Shown in pieces: positions 1 through 7,872 of a stretch of 22,428 bases of DNA. The notes under the pieces were generated by a model that was given only the letters and a program-made list of their open reading frames with translations, made no database searches and had not been told where the DNA came from. The stretch's first letter is position 1, and each line of letters begins with the position of its first letter. This DNA is from JBMZCV01 sp049613665 (GTDB lineage: Bacteria; Bacteroidota; Bacteroidia; Chitinophagales; UBA2359): assembly GCA_049613665.1 (NCBI GenBank), contig JBMZCV010000075.1, positions 1 through 22,428 of the forward strand, in the 5' to 3' direction. Position numbers and translations under genes: made by a program.

Positions 1-1
1 A

Positions 2-58
2 AATGAACAACAGCCGAAAAGCGGACTGCCTGAAAGACATAAGGACAAGACTATATAA
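2..58 (+). other. Possible C-terminal end of a gene entering from the left edge
   Basis: The first 60 bases are richer in G and C than the spacer that follows and are open in more than one frame. In the frame starting at base 2 they would encode a short hydrophilic tail (N-E-Q-Q-P-K-S-G-L and on) that stops at 56-58. The frame starting at the ATG at base 3 is also open, to 68, so frame and strand cannot be settled. I do not recognise the sequence. It may simply be spacer. Confidence 0.2.
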
Positions 59-133
59 TCCTTTTTAAAACATACAAAATAACTATTAAATAAGTTTTGT
101 CATAGTAGTTTCAAAGCGGAAACGGCTGAATAA

Positions 134-216
134 ACTATCGATTCGTTGCTAACGCATTGATGTTCAGCGTGTTAGCTTCAACGAGATGTATATTTATTTT
201 TGTCTGACTACTTATT
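134..216 (-). repeat. Dispersed palindromic element, copy 1 (left-arm type A)
   Basis: Read on the minus strand this copy begins TAAGTAGTCAGACAAAAATA, continues through CTCGTTGAAGC and a GCTAAC...GTTAGC hairpin, and ends near CAACGAATCGAT. It is close to 90 percent identical by eye, over about 80 nt, to the copy at 21812-21914, which lies in the opposite orientation at the other end of the window. The usual right end (AGTGCTTGGCACT) is missing here. It lies downstream of the leftward 683-residue gene, outside any coding region. Confidence 0.75.
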
Positions 217-224
217 TTCAACGA

Positions 225-257
225 AATGTCATGTTTAGCAATTTTCAACATGGCATT
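225..257. repeat. Small inverted repeat
   Basis: AATGTCATGTT at 225-235 pairs with AACATGGCATT at 247-257 with one mismatch. It abuts the preceding dispersed element and may be a decayed part of another copy. No run of T follows, so it is not an obvious terminator. Confidence 0.4.
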
Positions 258-351
258 TTAATGACAAACAATAAATTACAACAAGATATTGCATTTTAGC
301 ATTGTTTTTTTTGGTCAAAAAAACTAATTGTCAAATAAATCAATGTAACCC

Positions 352-397
352 AAAAAAAGCGGTCTCCCTTGCCATAGCAAGAGAGACCGCTTTTTTT
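352..397 (-). terminator. Strong rho-independent terminator of the 417-2468 gene
   Basis: A 15-bp perfect stem (352-366 with 383-397) reads AAAAAAAGCGGTCTC and its complement, and is extended through CTTGC/GCAAG round a CATA loop with one mismatch. It lies about 20 bases past the stop codon of the leftward gene and ends in a T run on either strand, so it could stop transcription from both sides. Confidence 0.9.
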
Positions 398-416
398 GCA
401 GAAAATGTATTATTTT

Positions 417-2468
417 TTATTCTACCGTATAAAAATTGAGCAAAGGTATGTCAATACCAACAAACAAGCTCCAACGATATGCCGACGAAAAATCAATAGT
501 AGCTGCTGTGCTTGTAATTTCTCGCAATTGCGGGCCATACTGCACGCCTCCTCCTATCGAAACAGGCACTTTCGGAATGCCATAAATAATATAGCCACCT
601 GGAGCTAACACATTTTGCAGTTTAAACTCTGGCAAACGTTGTGCATTTGGGTCTTTGAAACGAAAATTTACCAATGCACCCAAATCAATGATAGACGCAT
701 AAAACGACAAGCTACCATAAGGAGTACCCTTGCTAATAGCAATACCAATAGGAGCAAACAAACCACCCGAAGTAGCCCAAGGTTCTGTCGTTCTGTCAAA
801 CAAATATTCTTGAGCGATAAACGGCCCTGCATAAGTATTGAGGCTAATATTGTATTGCGACCTACGTTTTACGGCAGCACTTCCTACTGGCAAGGCTACT
901 GCTTCTACGGCTAGTCTCACTTCTTCGGAAGTACGAGCATTTGTTACATTGGCCATAAATAAGCCATATTTTAGCAAATCTTGTTTAATAGCTGCTTCGC
1001 TTTCTGGCAAGGCCGAAAACAACACAACATTCAAATAAACAACTGCCGATTTGTATTCTTCTGCTTGAATAGATTTTCGCATATCTATCAAGGCTGGAAT
1101 AGCAACTTCTACTGCCGATACGCTTTCTGGCGAACCAAAAGATTTGTTCAAAATAGCATATCGCAACACATCAAGAAATACTTCGACGTATTTCATATAA
1201 TCTGTAAATGACATTTGGCCAGTAGCATCTTCCCTACTTTTGAGGTCTTCTAAATGTAAATCAACATTGTGGCTCAAAGTCAAAAAATCTCTGAAATAAG
1301 GTCGAAAAATTTCGTAGGTAGAATTGGTAACTATATCAGAATCTGCTTTTAGACTTACTCTTGCATTAGAACTCGGACGGTAAGCACTCACAATATCTTG
1401 CATATTAACAAGCTGTGTATATTTGCCAAATTCCCAGCCAAGTGCATTAGCAGTTACTTCAAATGTGTTAGGGTCAATAACCAAATCTTTGATTAAATGG
1501 CCGTGCAATTGGTAATTTAGTCCCATAAAAAAAATCGGAGCGGCAGGAATGCTTTCCAAATAATCTAAACGGTCTGGAGTAAGCCATTCGCTACTTGGAT
1601 TGGCTGCATCTCGCAAACTATTTGATACAAAAGCCAATGTATTTAAAGCACGCTTTGCTCCTACATTTTCAGAGTTTTTGATATATTCCAAGTTAGTCAG
1701 TCGGTCAATAACTTTGGCAGGATGTTTTTTATTTTCTACCAAATAATTGGCCGCTGCCGCAGTAGCCAAAGTTGTTCTTAGAGTCGGATATTGTTGTGCC
1801 AAACGTTGATATTTATTGGTGCTTGCTAGTCTTGGCAAATTATTTGGAATATTCTTCAAATCTTTTGCAAAAGACTCCCTCAACACATCCATCATCATAT
1901 TGGAACTTTGATTTTCCATAACTTCTAAATATTGATGCGTTGTAGAAAATAAAATTGGCATTTCTTCATTTTCTTCAAAATCTTCTTGAAAAGTCGTAAA
2001 AAAAGAATTGACAATTTCCTGCTTTACACGACCTACCACAAATCGACTAAAACCATCTGCAAGGCCCGTAAAACCAAGTCCTGTCGAACCACCGTTAGTG
2101 TTGTGCAAAGTAGCTGCTATTCTTCTATTTGGTGTCGATTGTGGCCGAACAGGCCGCTGCCCCATTTTTTCTTCAAACATTTGAGCATATTGCAACAAAA
2201 TGCTATTTTTTTGTTCTTTTAAGACACTCTGAATAATTTGCGGTTCACCAGGCCGCCCTTGATAATCTATTTCGGCATAATAGCCCAAAATTTCATAGAA
2301 AGTCGCAGGGTCATCTTCATTAAAAGCCTTTGCCAAATCAATAGCATCTTGATAGGCACTGATGATTTGAGCATTTAGGTTAGAAAAAACACCCAAATGC
2401 AGACAAAATATGAGACAGATATAATAGGTTTTTTTTTGAAATAATGTAATTAAATATTTTGCAAACAT
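417..2468 (-). CDS. Secreted protein of unknown function, 683 residues
   Basis: I do not recognise a named family. The N-terminus looks like a signal peptide: lysines near residues 12-13, a hydrophobic stretch at about 15-30, then N-L-N-A-Q, a typical Bacteroidota signal peptidase I site near residue 34. The middle (about 35-530) looks mainly helical and rich in A, E, L and N, with no catalytic motif that I can see. The last 150 residues (from about 536) change character: alternating polar and hydrophobic stretches, many glycines and aromatics (L-N-T-Y-A-G-P-F, G-G-G-V-Q-Y-G-P-Q-L), suggesting beta-strands, perhaps a small outer-membrane or surface beta domain. No C-terminal sorting domain is evident. 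It is transcribed alone, with its own terminator at 352-397 and a repeat-filled spacer upstream. The start at 2468 is chosen because it immediately precedes the signal peptide. Confidence 0.75.
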   Translation of the reverse strand: MFAKYLITLFQKKTYYICLIFCLHLGVFSNLNAQIISAYQDAIDLAKAFNEDDPATFYEILGYYAEIDYQGRPGEPQIIQSVLKEQKNSILLQYAQMFEEKMGQRPVRPQSTPNRRIAATLHNTNGGSTGLGFTGLADGFSRFVVGRVKQEIVNSFFTTFQEDFEENEEMPILFSTTHQYLEVMENQSSNMMMDVLRESFAKDLKNIPNNLPRLASTNKYQRLAQQYPTLRTTLATAAAANYLVENKKHPAKVIDRLTNLEYIKNSENVGAKRALNTLAFVSNSLRDAANPSSEWLTPDRLDYLESIPAAPIFFMGLNYQLHGHLIKDLVIDPNTFEVTANALGWEFGKYTQLVNMQDIVSAYRPSSNARVSLKADSDIVTNSTYEIFRPYFRDFLTLSHNVDLHLEDLKSREDATGQMSFTDYMKYVEVFLDVLRYAILNKSFGSPESVSAVEVAIPALIDMRKSIQAEEYKSAVVYLNVVLFSALPESEAAIKQDLLKYGLFMANVTNARTSEEVRLAVEAVALPVGSAAVKRRSQYNISLNTYAGPFIAQEYLFDRTTEPWATSGGLFAPIGIAISKGTPYGSLSFYASIIDLGALVNFRFKDPNAQRLPEFKLQNVLAPGGYIIYGIPKVPVSIGGGVQYGPQLREITSTAATIDFSSAYRWSLFVGIDIPLLNFYTVE

Positions 2469-2504
2469 AAAATTGATTTAATAAAATGATGAAGAGATAT
2501 TTGA

Positions 2505-2563
2505 TAAGTTTAATATAGCCTGTTTGGGTGGCTAACACATTTATTTTCAATGTGTTAGCCACC
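2505..2563 (-). repeat. Dispersed palindromic element, copy 2 (perfect hairpin)
   Basis: GGTGGCTAACACATT (2527-2541) is perfectly complementary to 2549-2563, giving a 15-bp stem with a 7-nt loop. On the minus strand the hairpin is followed by CAAACAGGCTATATTAA, the same sequence that follows the hairpin of the copy at 16789-16888. It lies about 40-95 bases upstream of the start of the leftward 683-residue gene, so it is in or next to the promoter region. Confidence 0.75.
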
Positions 2564-2644
2564 ACAAATGAGCAATTTATTTCTCTTGTTTAGTAAATTT
2601 AGTATCGCTTCTACATTTTTCTAAAAAATTAGTTTTCTGGCCAG

Positions 2645-2815
2645 CTATTCTCGTTTTAGAATAAAAGTATATTTTAGTGTTTCGCTAAAAGTTTAAATAT
2701 ACTATTTTTTCTAAGCTAAAACGCCCAATATTTGAGAGTTTGAACACCTTTTTTGGGTAAAAAAATAATGTGTTTCTCTTGCTAAAAACCATTTTTTTTG
2801 TAAAAACGAGAATAG
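2645..2815. repeat. Element bounded by a 13-bp inverted repeat
   Basis: CTATTCTCGTTTT (2645-2657) is perfectly complementary to AAAACGAGAATAG (2803-2815), with 145 bases between. Partial similarity of the two ends continues outwards. Inside is a smaller hairpin, AGTATATTT (2666-2674) with AAATATACT (2695-2703). No coding frame is visible inside. It could be a short non-autonomous mobile element or a folded RNA; nothing here decides which. Confidence 0.45.
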
Positions 2816-2848
2816 TTATTTTCTAACAGTTTAGATAAATATTTTGTT

Positions 2849-2955
2849 TAAGTAGTCGTTCAGAAGTTTTTGGGCATTTCAGAACAAAAAAACATCTTGA
2901 ATGTCAATGCGTTAGCAACTAAACGAATGCTTTATTAAATAGTACTTGGTACTTA
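2849..2955 (+). repeat. Dispersed palindromic element, copy 3 (left-arm type B)
   Basis: It starts TAAGTAGTCGTTCAGAAG, continues through TTTTTGGGCATTTC, a hairpin core ending in CAATGCGTTAGC, then ACTAAACGAATGCTTTATT, and ends TAGTACTTGGTACTTA. It is nearly identical along its whole length to the copy at 16613-16720, some 13.8 kb away. The GTACTTGGTAC-like right end is itself a small inverted repeat. It lies just downstream of thiL. Confidence 0.85.
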
Positions 2956-3072
2956 AAATAAAAAAAATTGAGCTAGACAAAATTATTTGCTACAAATATA
3001 TTTATTTTTTTCAATACATTAAGCAGCAAATTTGTTTTTTCTCAATATCGTTTTTTAGTACTTAAAAACTGT

Positions 3073-4104
3073 TTAGATATGCTTCCAACCTTGAGCAATT
3101 AAATCAAAAGATTGATTGGCACTCGTAAAAAGCTTGCAGCCTTCCGATTTTTCGACAACACGGCCAATAACAGCAATACCAAAAATATCTTCTATGCGTT
3201 TGACATCTTCGGGAGCTACCGTAAACAATAATTCGTAATCTTCGCCGCCATTCAAAGCACAAGTGATAGGCGAAATCTGAAACATTTTGGCTATCTCTAC
3301 ACTTTTTGGGTGCATAGGTAAGTTGCTTTCAAAAATGCGACAACCTACGCCAGACTGTTGGCATATGTGCAATAAGTCAGACGACAAACCATCAGAAATA
3401 TCTATCATTGCCGTAGGTTTTACCTTCATTTGTTGCAACACATCAATGATATCGTGTCGTGCTTCTGGCTTCAACTGCCTTTGAATAAGATATTTGAAAT
3501 CTGCTAAGTCGGGCTGCATATCTTGCGTTTCTTGATACACTTGTTTTTCTCGTTCCAAAATTTGCAAACCCAAATAAGCCGCTCCCAAATTGCCCGACAT
3601 ACAAATATAATCGCCCACTTTTGCCGTATTTCGATATACAATTTCGGTAGGTTCAATTTCTCCAATAGCCGTAATGCTAATGATAAAACCCTTTGTGGAC
3701 GAACTCGTATCGCCGCCCACCAAATCTACTTTGTAAGTTTCGCAAGCTGCCGAAATGCCTGCATACAACTCTTCGAGAGCCTCAACAGTAAACCGACTCG
3801 ACAAGGCCAACGATACCGTAATTTGCTTTGGCTGACCATTCATCGCATAAATATCCGACAAATTGACCGCAACAGCCTTATATCCCAAGTGTTTGAGTGG
3901 GCAATACATCAAATCGAAATGTATGCCTTCAACGAGCAAGTCAGTAGAAACTAGCGTTACTTTATCTTTCGCAAAAATAACAGCAGCATCATCGCCAATG
4001 CCTTTAATGCTAGATTTATTTTGCAGGTTTGTGTTTTTTGTTAAATGTTCTATCAGCTTAAACTCTCCGAGCTTATGGATAGGTGTAAGTTTATTTGATG
4101 TCAT
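3073..4104 (-). CDS. thiL: Thiamine-monophosphate kinase ThiL
   Basis: ThiL phosphorylates thiamine monophosphate with ATP to thiamine diphosphate, the last step of cofactor synthesis in bacteria, in the cytoplasm. At 343 residues it has the usual length of this AIR-synthase-fold family. The signatures are in order: G-I-G-D-D-A-A-V near residue 35, T-D-L-L-V-E-G-I-H-F-D near 54, V-G-G-D-T near 129, then M-I-D-I-S-D-G-L-S-S-D and N-G-G-E-D-Y-E-L-L-F-T in the C-terminal half. The aspartates bind magnesium and phosphate in the family. I chose the ATG at 4104 because H-K-L-G-E-F-x-L-I-E-H follows it directly, as expected for the N-terminus. A GTG at 4131 would add nine unconserved residues. It lies 27 bases after the Wzz-type gene on the same strand and is probably cotranscribed with it. 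Its product is the cofactor of SucA, encoded further right. Confidence 0.95.
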   Translation of the reverse strand: MTSNKLTPIHKLGEFKLIEHLTKNTNLQNKSSIKGIGDDAAVIFAKDKVTLVSTDLLVEGIHFDLMYCPLKHLGYKAVAVNLSDIYAMNGQPKQITVSLALSSRFTVEALEELYAGISAACETYKVDLVGGDTSSSTKGFIISITAIGEIEPTEIVYRNTAKVGDYICMSGNLGAAYLGLQILEREKQVYQETQDMQPDLADFKYLIQRQLKPEARHDIIDVLQQMKVKPTAMIDISDGLSSDLLHICQQSGVGCRIFESNLPMHPKSVEIAKMFQISPITCALNGGEDYELLFTVAPEDVKRIEDIFGIAVIGRVVEKSEGCKLFTSANQSFDLIAQGWKHI

Positions 4105-4131
4105 ATATAAAAAAAATATTGAGTGAAACAC

Positions 4132-5001
4132 TTATCCAAGTTCAAAATCCTTAAACTTTTCGATAAAAATAGCCATAAAACTCATCGCAATAAAAGCCAA
4201 CAAAGTAGCAGCAATCACAATAAATGAGCGAACAGGTTTGTGGCGTTTTACTGCTGGCACAGCATGTTCAAAAATATACAAAGTAGAATATTCTTGGCCT
4301 AAAGCAGCCTTTTGCTGGTCATCTATGGTATAGAGTGTATTGTATTTTTCTACCGCACTTTCTACCAGCGACTCCAATATATTGATATTTACAGTATCGT
4401 CAGGGTTTCGTTCAATGGTGCGTATCATACTATCTTTGAGCAAAGTAAGCGTTTCTTGTCGCTGTGCTAGTTTGCCTTCATAGAGCTTGAGCATATCCTT
4501 TTTCTTTTCCGTAATGATTTCTTTGTTCAGCATATCGAGCCTTTCCGTAATAGCATTTGCCATATCGGCCGCAAACTGTGGGTCTTTGTCTATTACCTCA
4601 ACATTAATCATGCCTTTTGGTGTTTTGACAATAGATAAATGGTCGTCTAAGCTTTCAGAAACCCAATAATCACGCTGAATATCCGTCGTATCTATATCAT
4701 AATGTTCAAACAAATTGAACTTTTCGATAACGTATTGTTCTAAAGCACGAGATTCGCTCAAAGCTAAAATTCTATTAATATCGTTAGAACCTCCAAACAA
4801 ATAAGTCGGATTTTCGCCACTTTCATTGCTAAACAACGTTTTGCTATCCATGATATGTGGATTTGCCGTCAGAAACATTACACTAGACATATAATATTCG
4901 GGCAATAAAAATGAGATACAGGCACTGCTAATAGCTGCCAAACCACAAACTATCGCAATTGGGCGAAACCATTTCAGTAATATTTTTATGAGTTCTTCCA
5001 T
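4132..5001 (-). CDS. Wzz-type polysaccharide chain-length or export protein
   Basis: This 289-residue protein has the architecture of the chain-length determinant (Wzz) family. It has an N-terminal membrane span (about 13-32), a long periplasmic region with predicted coiled coil (about 140-230, rich in K, E, L and Q), and a second span near the C-terminus (about 258-281), followed by a short charged tail. A P-A-V-K-R-H-K-P-V-R-S stretch just before the second span matches the proline-containing segment typical of these proteins. There is no cytoplasmic tyrosine-kinase domain. Such proteins sit in the inner membrane and set the length of, or help export, O-antigen, capsule or exopolysaccharide. 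No other polysaccharide gene is in the window, so its partner system is unknown. It is followed by thiL. Upstream lies the palindrome-rich spacer, with a 17-bp inverted repeat ending about 135 bases before the start. Confidence 0.8.
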   Translation of the reverse strand: MEELIKILLKWFRPIAIVCGLAAISSACISFLLPEYYMSSVMFLTANPHIMDSKTLFSNESGENPTYLFGGSNDINRILALSESRALEQYVIEKFNLFEHYDIDTTDIQRDYWVSESLDDHLSIVKTPKGMINVEVIDKDPQFAADMANAITERLDMLNKEIITEKKKDMLKLYEGKLAQRQETLTLLKDSMIRTIERNPDDTVNINILESLVESAVEKYNTLYTIDDQQKAALGQEYSTLYIFEHAVPAVKRHKPVRSFIVIAATLLAFIAMSFMAIFIEKFKDFELG

Positions 5002-5136
5002 AGTTCAGTATTCTAATAAATAGTTACAAAAAATTTTATTTTATTTTTTGGCTTGATTTCACAAAATAAATGATTTTTAGGCACAAAACAGCATTTATAT
5101 CATTTTCTTTTTGTGAAAACGCATAGCTTTTTTTCT

Positions 5137-5183
5137 AAAATTGACAATTATTTTTATTTTTTGAATAAATAATTGTCAATTTT
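5137..5183. repeat. 17-bp perfect inverted repeat
   Basis: AAAATTGACAATTATTT (5137-5153) is perfectly complementary to 5167-5183 across a 13-nt loop. It differs in sequence from the dispersed family. It lies about 135-180 bases upstream of the start of the leftward Wzz-type gene, where it could act as a regulatory site or leader hairpin. It could also be a remnant terminator. Confidence 0.6.
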
Positions 5184-5278
5184 ATATCATGGCAAAAAAC
5201 AAAAATTTTATTATTCATTATATCAATATTTTTTTTTACAGCAAAAACAAATGTCAAGTTCTAATAAAGCTGGCCTTC

Positions 5279-5323
5279 ATACAAAAGCTAACACCCTGAA
5301 AATCAAGGTGTTAGCTTTTGTAT
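5279..5323. repeat. Dispersed palindromic element, copy 4 (hairpin core only)
   Basis: ATACAAAAGCTAACACC (5279-5295) pairs perfectly with 5307-5323 round an 11-nt loop that includes AAAATCAA. The GCTAACACC...GGTGTTAGC core is the same as in the other copies, but the usual flanking arms are absent, so this is a minimal, fully paired version. Confidence 0.75.
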
Positions 5324-5422
5324 AAATACGTTTTTTTGATAGTAAAATATTCAATAAATCATTATTATTTTTTATTTGTATGCAGTTATTTTATATTGAA
5401 AGTCAATATTTTCTTTATAAGT

Positions 5423-5456
5423 AAAAACAAATAATTATATATAATTATTTGTTTTT
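5423..5456. repeat. 34-bp perfect palindrome
   Basis: AAAAACAAATAATTATA (5423-5439) is followed directly by its exact complement (5440-5456) with no loop. It is made almost only of A and T. It could extrude as a cruciform, be a dimeric binding site, or be a terminator remnant. It lies well away from both flanking starts. Confidence 0.6.
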
Positions 5457-6070
5457 CTTATAATTAAGCATTATTATTGCAATCCAAAAAATAAAATAAA
5501 AACTTTTTAAGCCTGTTTTTAGATTTATATTTTTTTGTCTTTTTTTTATTTGATGAAAAAAAAATTAGAATAATGATTGTTTACAAAAAAATTACACAAC
5601 AAAACAAAAATTCTTGTCTATTTAAAACCTTCTGAATACTATTTGATAAATTACAAAAGCAAAAAACTAAAAAAATAGTTTTTTGGCAAAGCTTTTGATT
5701 AAAAAAACATAGTATCTCACTTGTTTAAAAAAAACAAGATAACCAAAAAGCTAGTCAAGTATTTTTTTACTGTTTATATAATCTTTTATTTTTACTTTTA
5801 ATCAAAACGCAGTTTTTAAGTCAAAAGATAAAATTTAAACAACCTCTTAAATAATAGGACGATTCGATGCTCACATATTTGGTGCTAATTTCCACAACTT
5901 TTAGACTAAACTTATCCTATTGCTTATGTTGTAACTATTTATGTTGTGATAGTTTTGGCTAAAAAATACCTATTTTCATTTATGTGGCAGCTTTGCCTAA
6001 AAGTAAATAGTCTTATTTTTTATCTCAAAAGTTCACACCTAAACAGTTGCTTTATGTTTAAATAATTTAA

Positions 6071-6154
6071 TGATAGACAGTTTCGTTGCTAGTGTATTGA
6101 AAATCAAGGCATTAGCTCCAACGAAACGTCATATTGTTTTTGTCTAGCTACTTA
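6071..6154 (-). repeat. Dispersed palindromic element, copy 5 (type A)
   Basis: On the minus strand it runs TAAGTAGCTAGACAAAAACA, CGTTTCGTTGGAGC, then a core with GCTAATGCCTTGATTTTCAAT, and CTAGCAACGAAAC. It is a diverged relative of the copies at 134-216 and 21812-21914 and lacks the AGTGCTTGGCACT right end. It ends about 85 bases before the start of the C1A peptidase gene, so it may be close to or within its promoter. Confidence 0.7.
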
Positions 6155-6239
6155 TCTGCTTTTTTGGCAAAAATATAGTAGCAGGCTTCCCTTTGATTAT
6201 TACATTTAGAAACTAGCTCTTTTTGAAAAAGATACACCT

Positions 6240-7730
6240 ATGTTAAAGCTAAACAATATTATTACCCTTATACTTTTATTTTGCTGTTTGAAATGTTTGC
6301 AAGCCCAAACACATACTGGTTTAATATTAGATGAAAGCAAATATTCCAGAGTTCCTTTGACAGCCACTTACACAACAAAAAGCTACAATAAGCTTCCTTA
6401 CAAAGTCAGTCTAAAAGATTATTGTCCTACGGCGGGCGACCAATACAACACAGGAACTTGCGTAGGCTGGGCAGTAGCTTATGGTGCTAGAACCATTATT
6501 GAAGCAATGAACAATAATTGGACTACAAAGGCATCATTGAAAAAGATTAATGCCAATACATTTTCGCCTTCTTTTATTTATAATGCTGTGTTGGCGGCCG
6601 AAGGCCGTGAAAATGATTGTATGCTAGGCGCTCATATCTCTGATGCTCTTCAGATTATGACAAATAAAGGTGCTTTGAAACTAGCTGACTTTCCATTTGA
6701 TGCCAACTGTGAAGTTTTGGTAGAAGAAGAACATCATATAAAGGCGAAAAAAAATCGCATTTTGGGCTATCACCGTTTGAGTTTTACACAAAAAGACAAT
6801 GCTAAAGTCAATCGAGTGCGGCAGAGTTTGGCAAACAATTATCCTGTTATTTTGGGTATCAAAATTTTAGATAATTTCAAAAATATCAAACACGAAAATC
6901 ATACTTGGAATCCTGAATTGGGCAATCCCAATTTGTCGAATATTCATGCTATGCTAGTGGTAGGCTACGATGATTTGGAGCAAAGATTTGAATTGATGAA
7001 TAGCTGGGGAACAACTTGGAATAATGAAGGGTTTATTTATGTAAGCTATGAAGATTTTAATAAGTATGCAAAAGAAGCTTACGAAGTATTGCATGAAGTG
7101 CCACAAGCTATCAGCGATAATATAGTGAATATTGCGGCTCATGTCGATTTTGCAGAACTAGCTATGCAGCGAGAAGCTGATGGAGACCTCGAATGTACTG
7201 CCGAGCAAATTGGTTTGATGACAGTAGAAGGCAAACAAAATTATTATAGCATGGTGCAGGAGCATTATACTTCCTATGGCTATCAGATTTATCTCAATCC
7301 TGAAATGCAAAATATGTCGGTATATTTGTTTAGTATCGACAATACAAATAAAATAGAACTGTTGTATCCTTTTAGCGAAGATTTTTTGAGTTTGTATGGC
7401 CAAGATGCCGATAATATGGTAGTTGCTCTGACACCTTATGTTGCTGGCACTATTGCTATTCCGCACGAAGATTATTGTATGCAACTCAATACAAATATTG
7501 GAACAATCAACTGTTTTTTGTTTTCTAAAAAGCCAATAGAAATTGATGCTCTACTCAAAAAAATACAAAATTCAAAAGGTAGCTTGCAAGAACGTATTGA
7601 TGCTGCCTTAGGCAAACAAAAAAGTAATATCGACAATATAAAATTTAATCCTCATCGAGTGAGTTTTGAAGGTAATATTGCCAATAACGAAATCGTACCT
7701 ATTATTGTAGATGTTAATCATGTAAAATAA
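6240..7730 (+). CDS. Exported papain-fold (C1A) cysteine peptidase with C-terminal extension
   Basis: A signal peptide covers residues 1-23 (hydrophobic to about 20, then L-Q-A-Q). The peptidase domain follows at about 55-290. It has Q68 and C74 in D-Q-Y-N-T-G-T-C-V-G-W-A, the form with V-G between Cys and Trp that some bacterial papain-like enzymes show, then H236 in N-I-H-A-M-L-V-V-G-Y-D-D and N254 in M-N-S-W-G-T-T-W. The oxyanion Gln and the Cys-His-Asn triad are therefore complete. There is no obvious long propeptide. The C-terminal 150 residues (about 345-496) include V-Y-L-F-S-I-D-N-T-N-K-I-E-L-L-Y-P-F, which resembles the DUF4384 beta domain often attached to bacterial peptidases and caspase-like proteins. 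That assignment is tentative. It likely acts in the periplasm or outside the cell. The next gene, 238 bases on in the same direction, encodes another exported predicted protease. Confidence 0.9.
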   Translation: MLKLNNIITLILLFCCLKCLQAQTHTGLILDESKYSRVPLTATYTTKSYNKLPYKVSLKDYCPTAGDQYNTGTCVGWAVAYGARTIIEAMNNNWTTKASLKKINANTFSPSFIYNAVLAAEGRENDCMLGAHISDALQIMTNKGALKLADFPFDANCEVLVEEEHHIKAKKNRILGYHRLSFTQKDNAKVNRVRQSLANNYPVILGIKILDNFKNIKHENHTWNPELGNPNLSNIHAMLVVGYDDLEQRFELMNSWGTTWNNEGFIYVSYEDFNKYAKEAYEVLHEVPQAISDNIVNIAAHVDFAELAMQREADGDLECTAEQIGLMTVEGKQNYYSMVQEHYTSYGYQIYLNPEMQNMSVYLFSIDNTNKIELLYPFSEDFLSLYGQDADNMVVALTPYVAGTIAIPHEDYCMQLNTNIGTINCFLFSKKPIEIDALLKKIQNSKGSLQERIDAALGKQKSNIDNIKFNPHRVSFEGNIANNEIVPIIVDVNHVK

Positions 7731-7872
7731 TTTAATGCTTTTGATTTGTTAGTGTCCTATAACTAAACATTTTATTTTAAATAAATTACGCAAGTTTGAT
7801 AATTTTCTAATCAAAAATAGCTAACTTTATTTTTTGTTAAGAAAAACTATACTTCAAGTGCCAAACCTAATT

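Larger units (their letters stand above)
2469..3072. other. Repeat-filled spacer between two leftward genes
   Basis: These 604 bases hold no credible gene. They contain a perfect hairpin copy of the dispersed element (2505-2563), an inverted-repeat element (2645-2815), a full element copy (2849-2955) and a further decayed stretch. That stretch starts near 2966 with GAGCTAGACAAAAT and ends near 3060 with AGTACTTAAAAAC, resembling the two ends of the family. The promoter of the leftward 683-residue gene should lie near 2470-2540, but I cannot point to it. Confidence 0.6.
5002..6239. other. 1.24 kb gene-free, very AT-rich spacer with several palindromes
   Basis: No open frame here looks like a protein. 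The region separates the divergent Wzz-type and C1A peptidase genes and must hold both promoters. It contains strong inverted repeats at 5137-5183, 5279-5323 and 5423-5456, weaker ones at about 5654-5697 and 5720-5738, a 13-base motif (5834-5846) identical to the right outer end of the element at 13449-13604, a decayed element fragment at about 5861-5890 and a fuller copy at 6071-6154. Long runs of A and T dominate. Confidence 0.7.

Noticed and set aside
3523..3954. 143-codon plus-strand frame inside thiL
   Set aside because: It is antisense to conserved ThiL motifs and its translation is low-complexity R, N, F and I with no domain.
5002..6239. Replication origin in the AT-rich spacer
   Set aside because: No clustered DnaA-box-like TTATCCACA sequences and no dnaA, dnaN or parAB neighbours are seen; AT-richness is typical of all spacers here.
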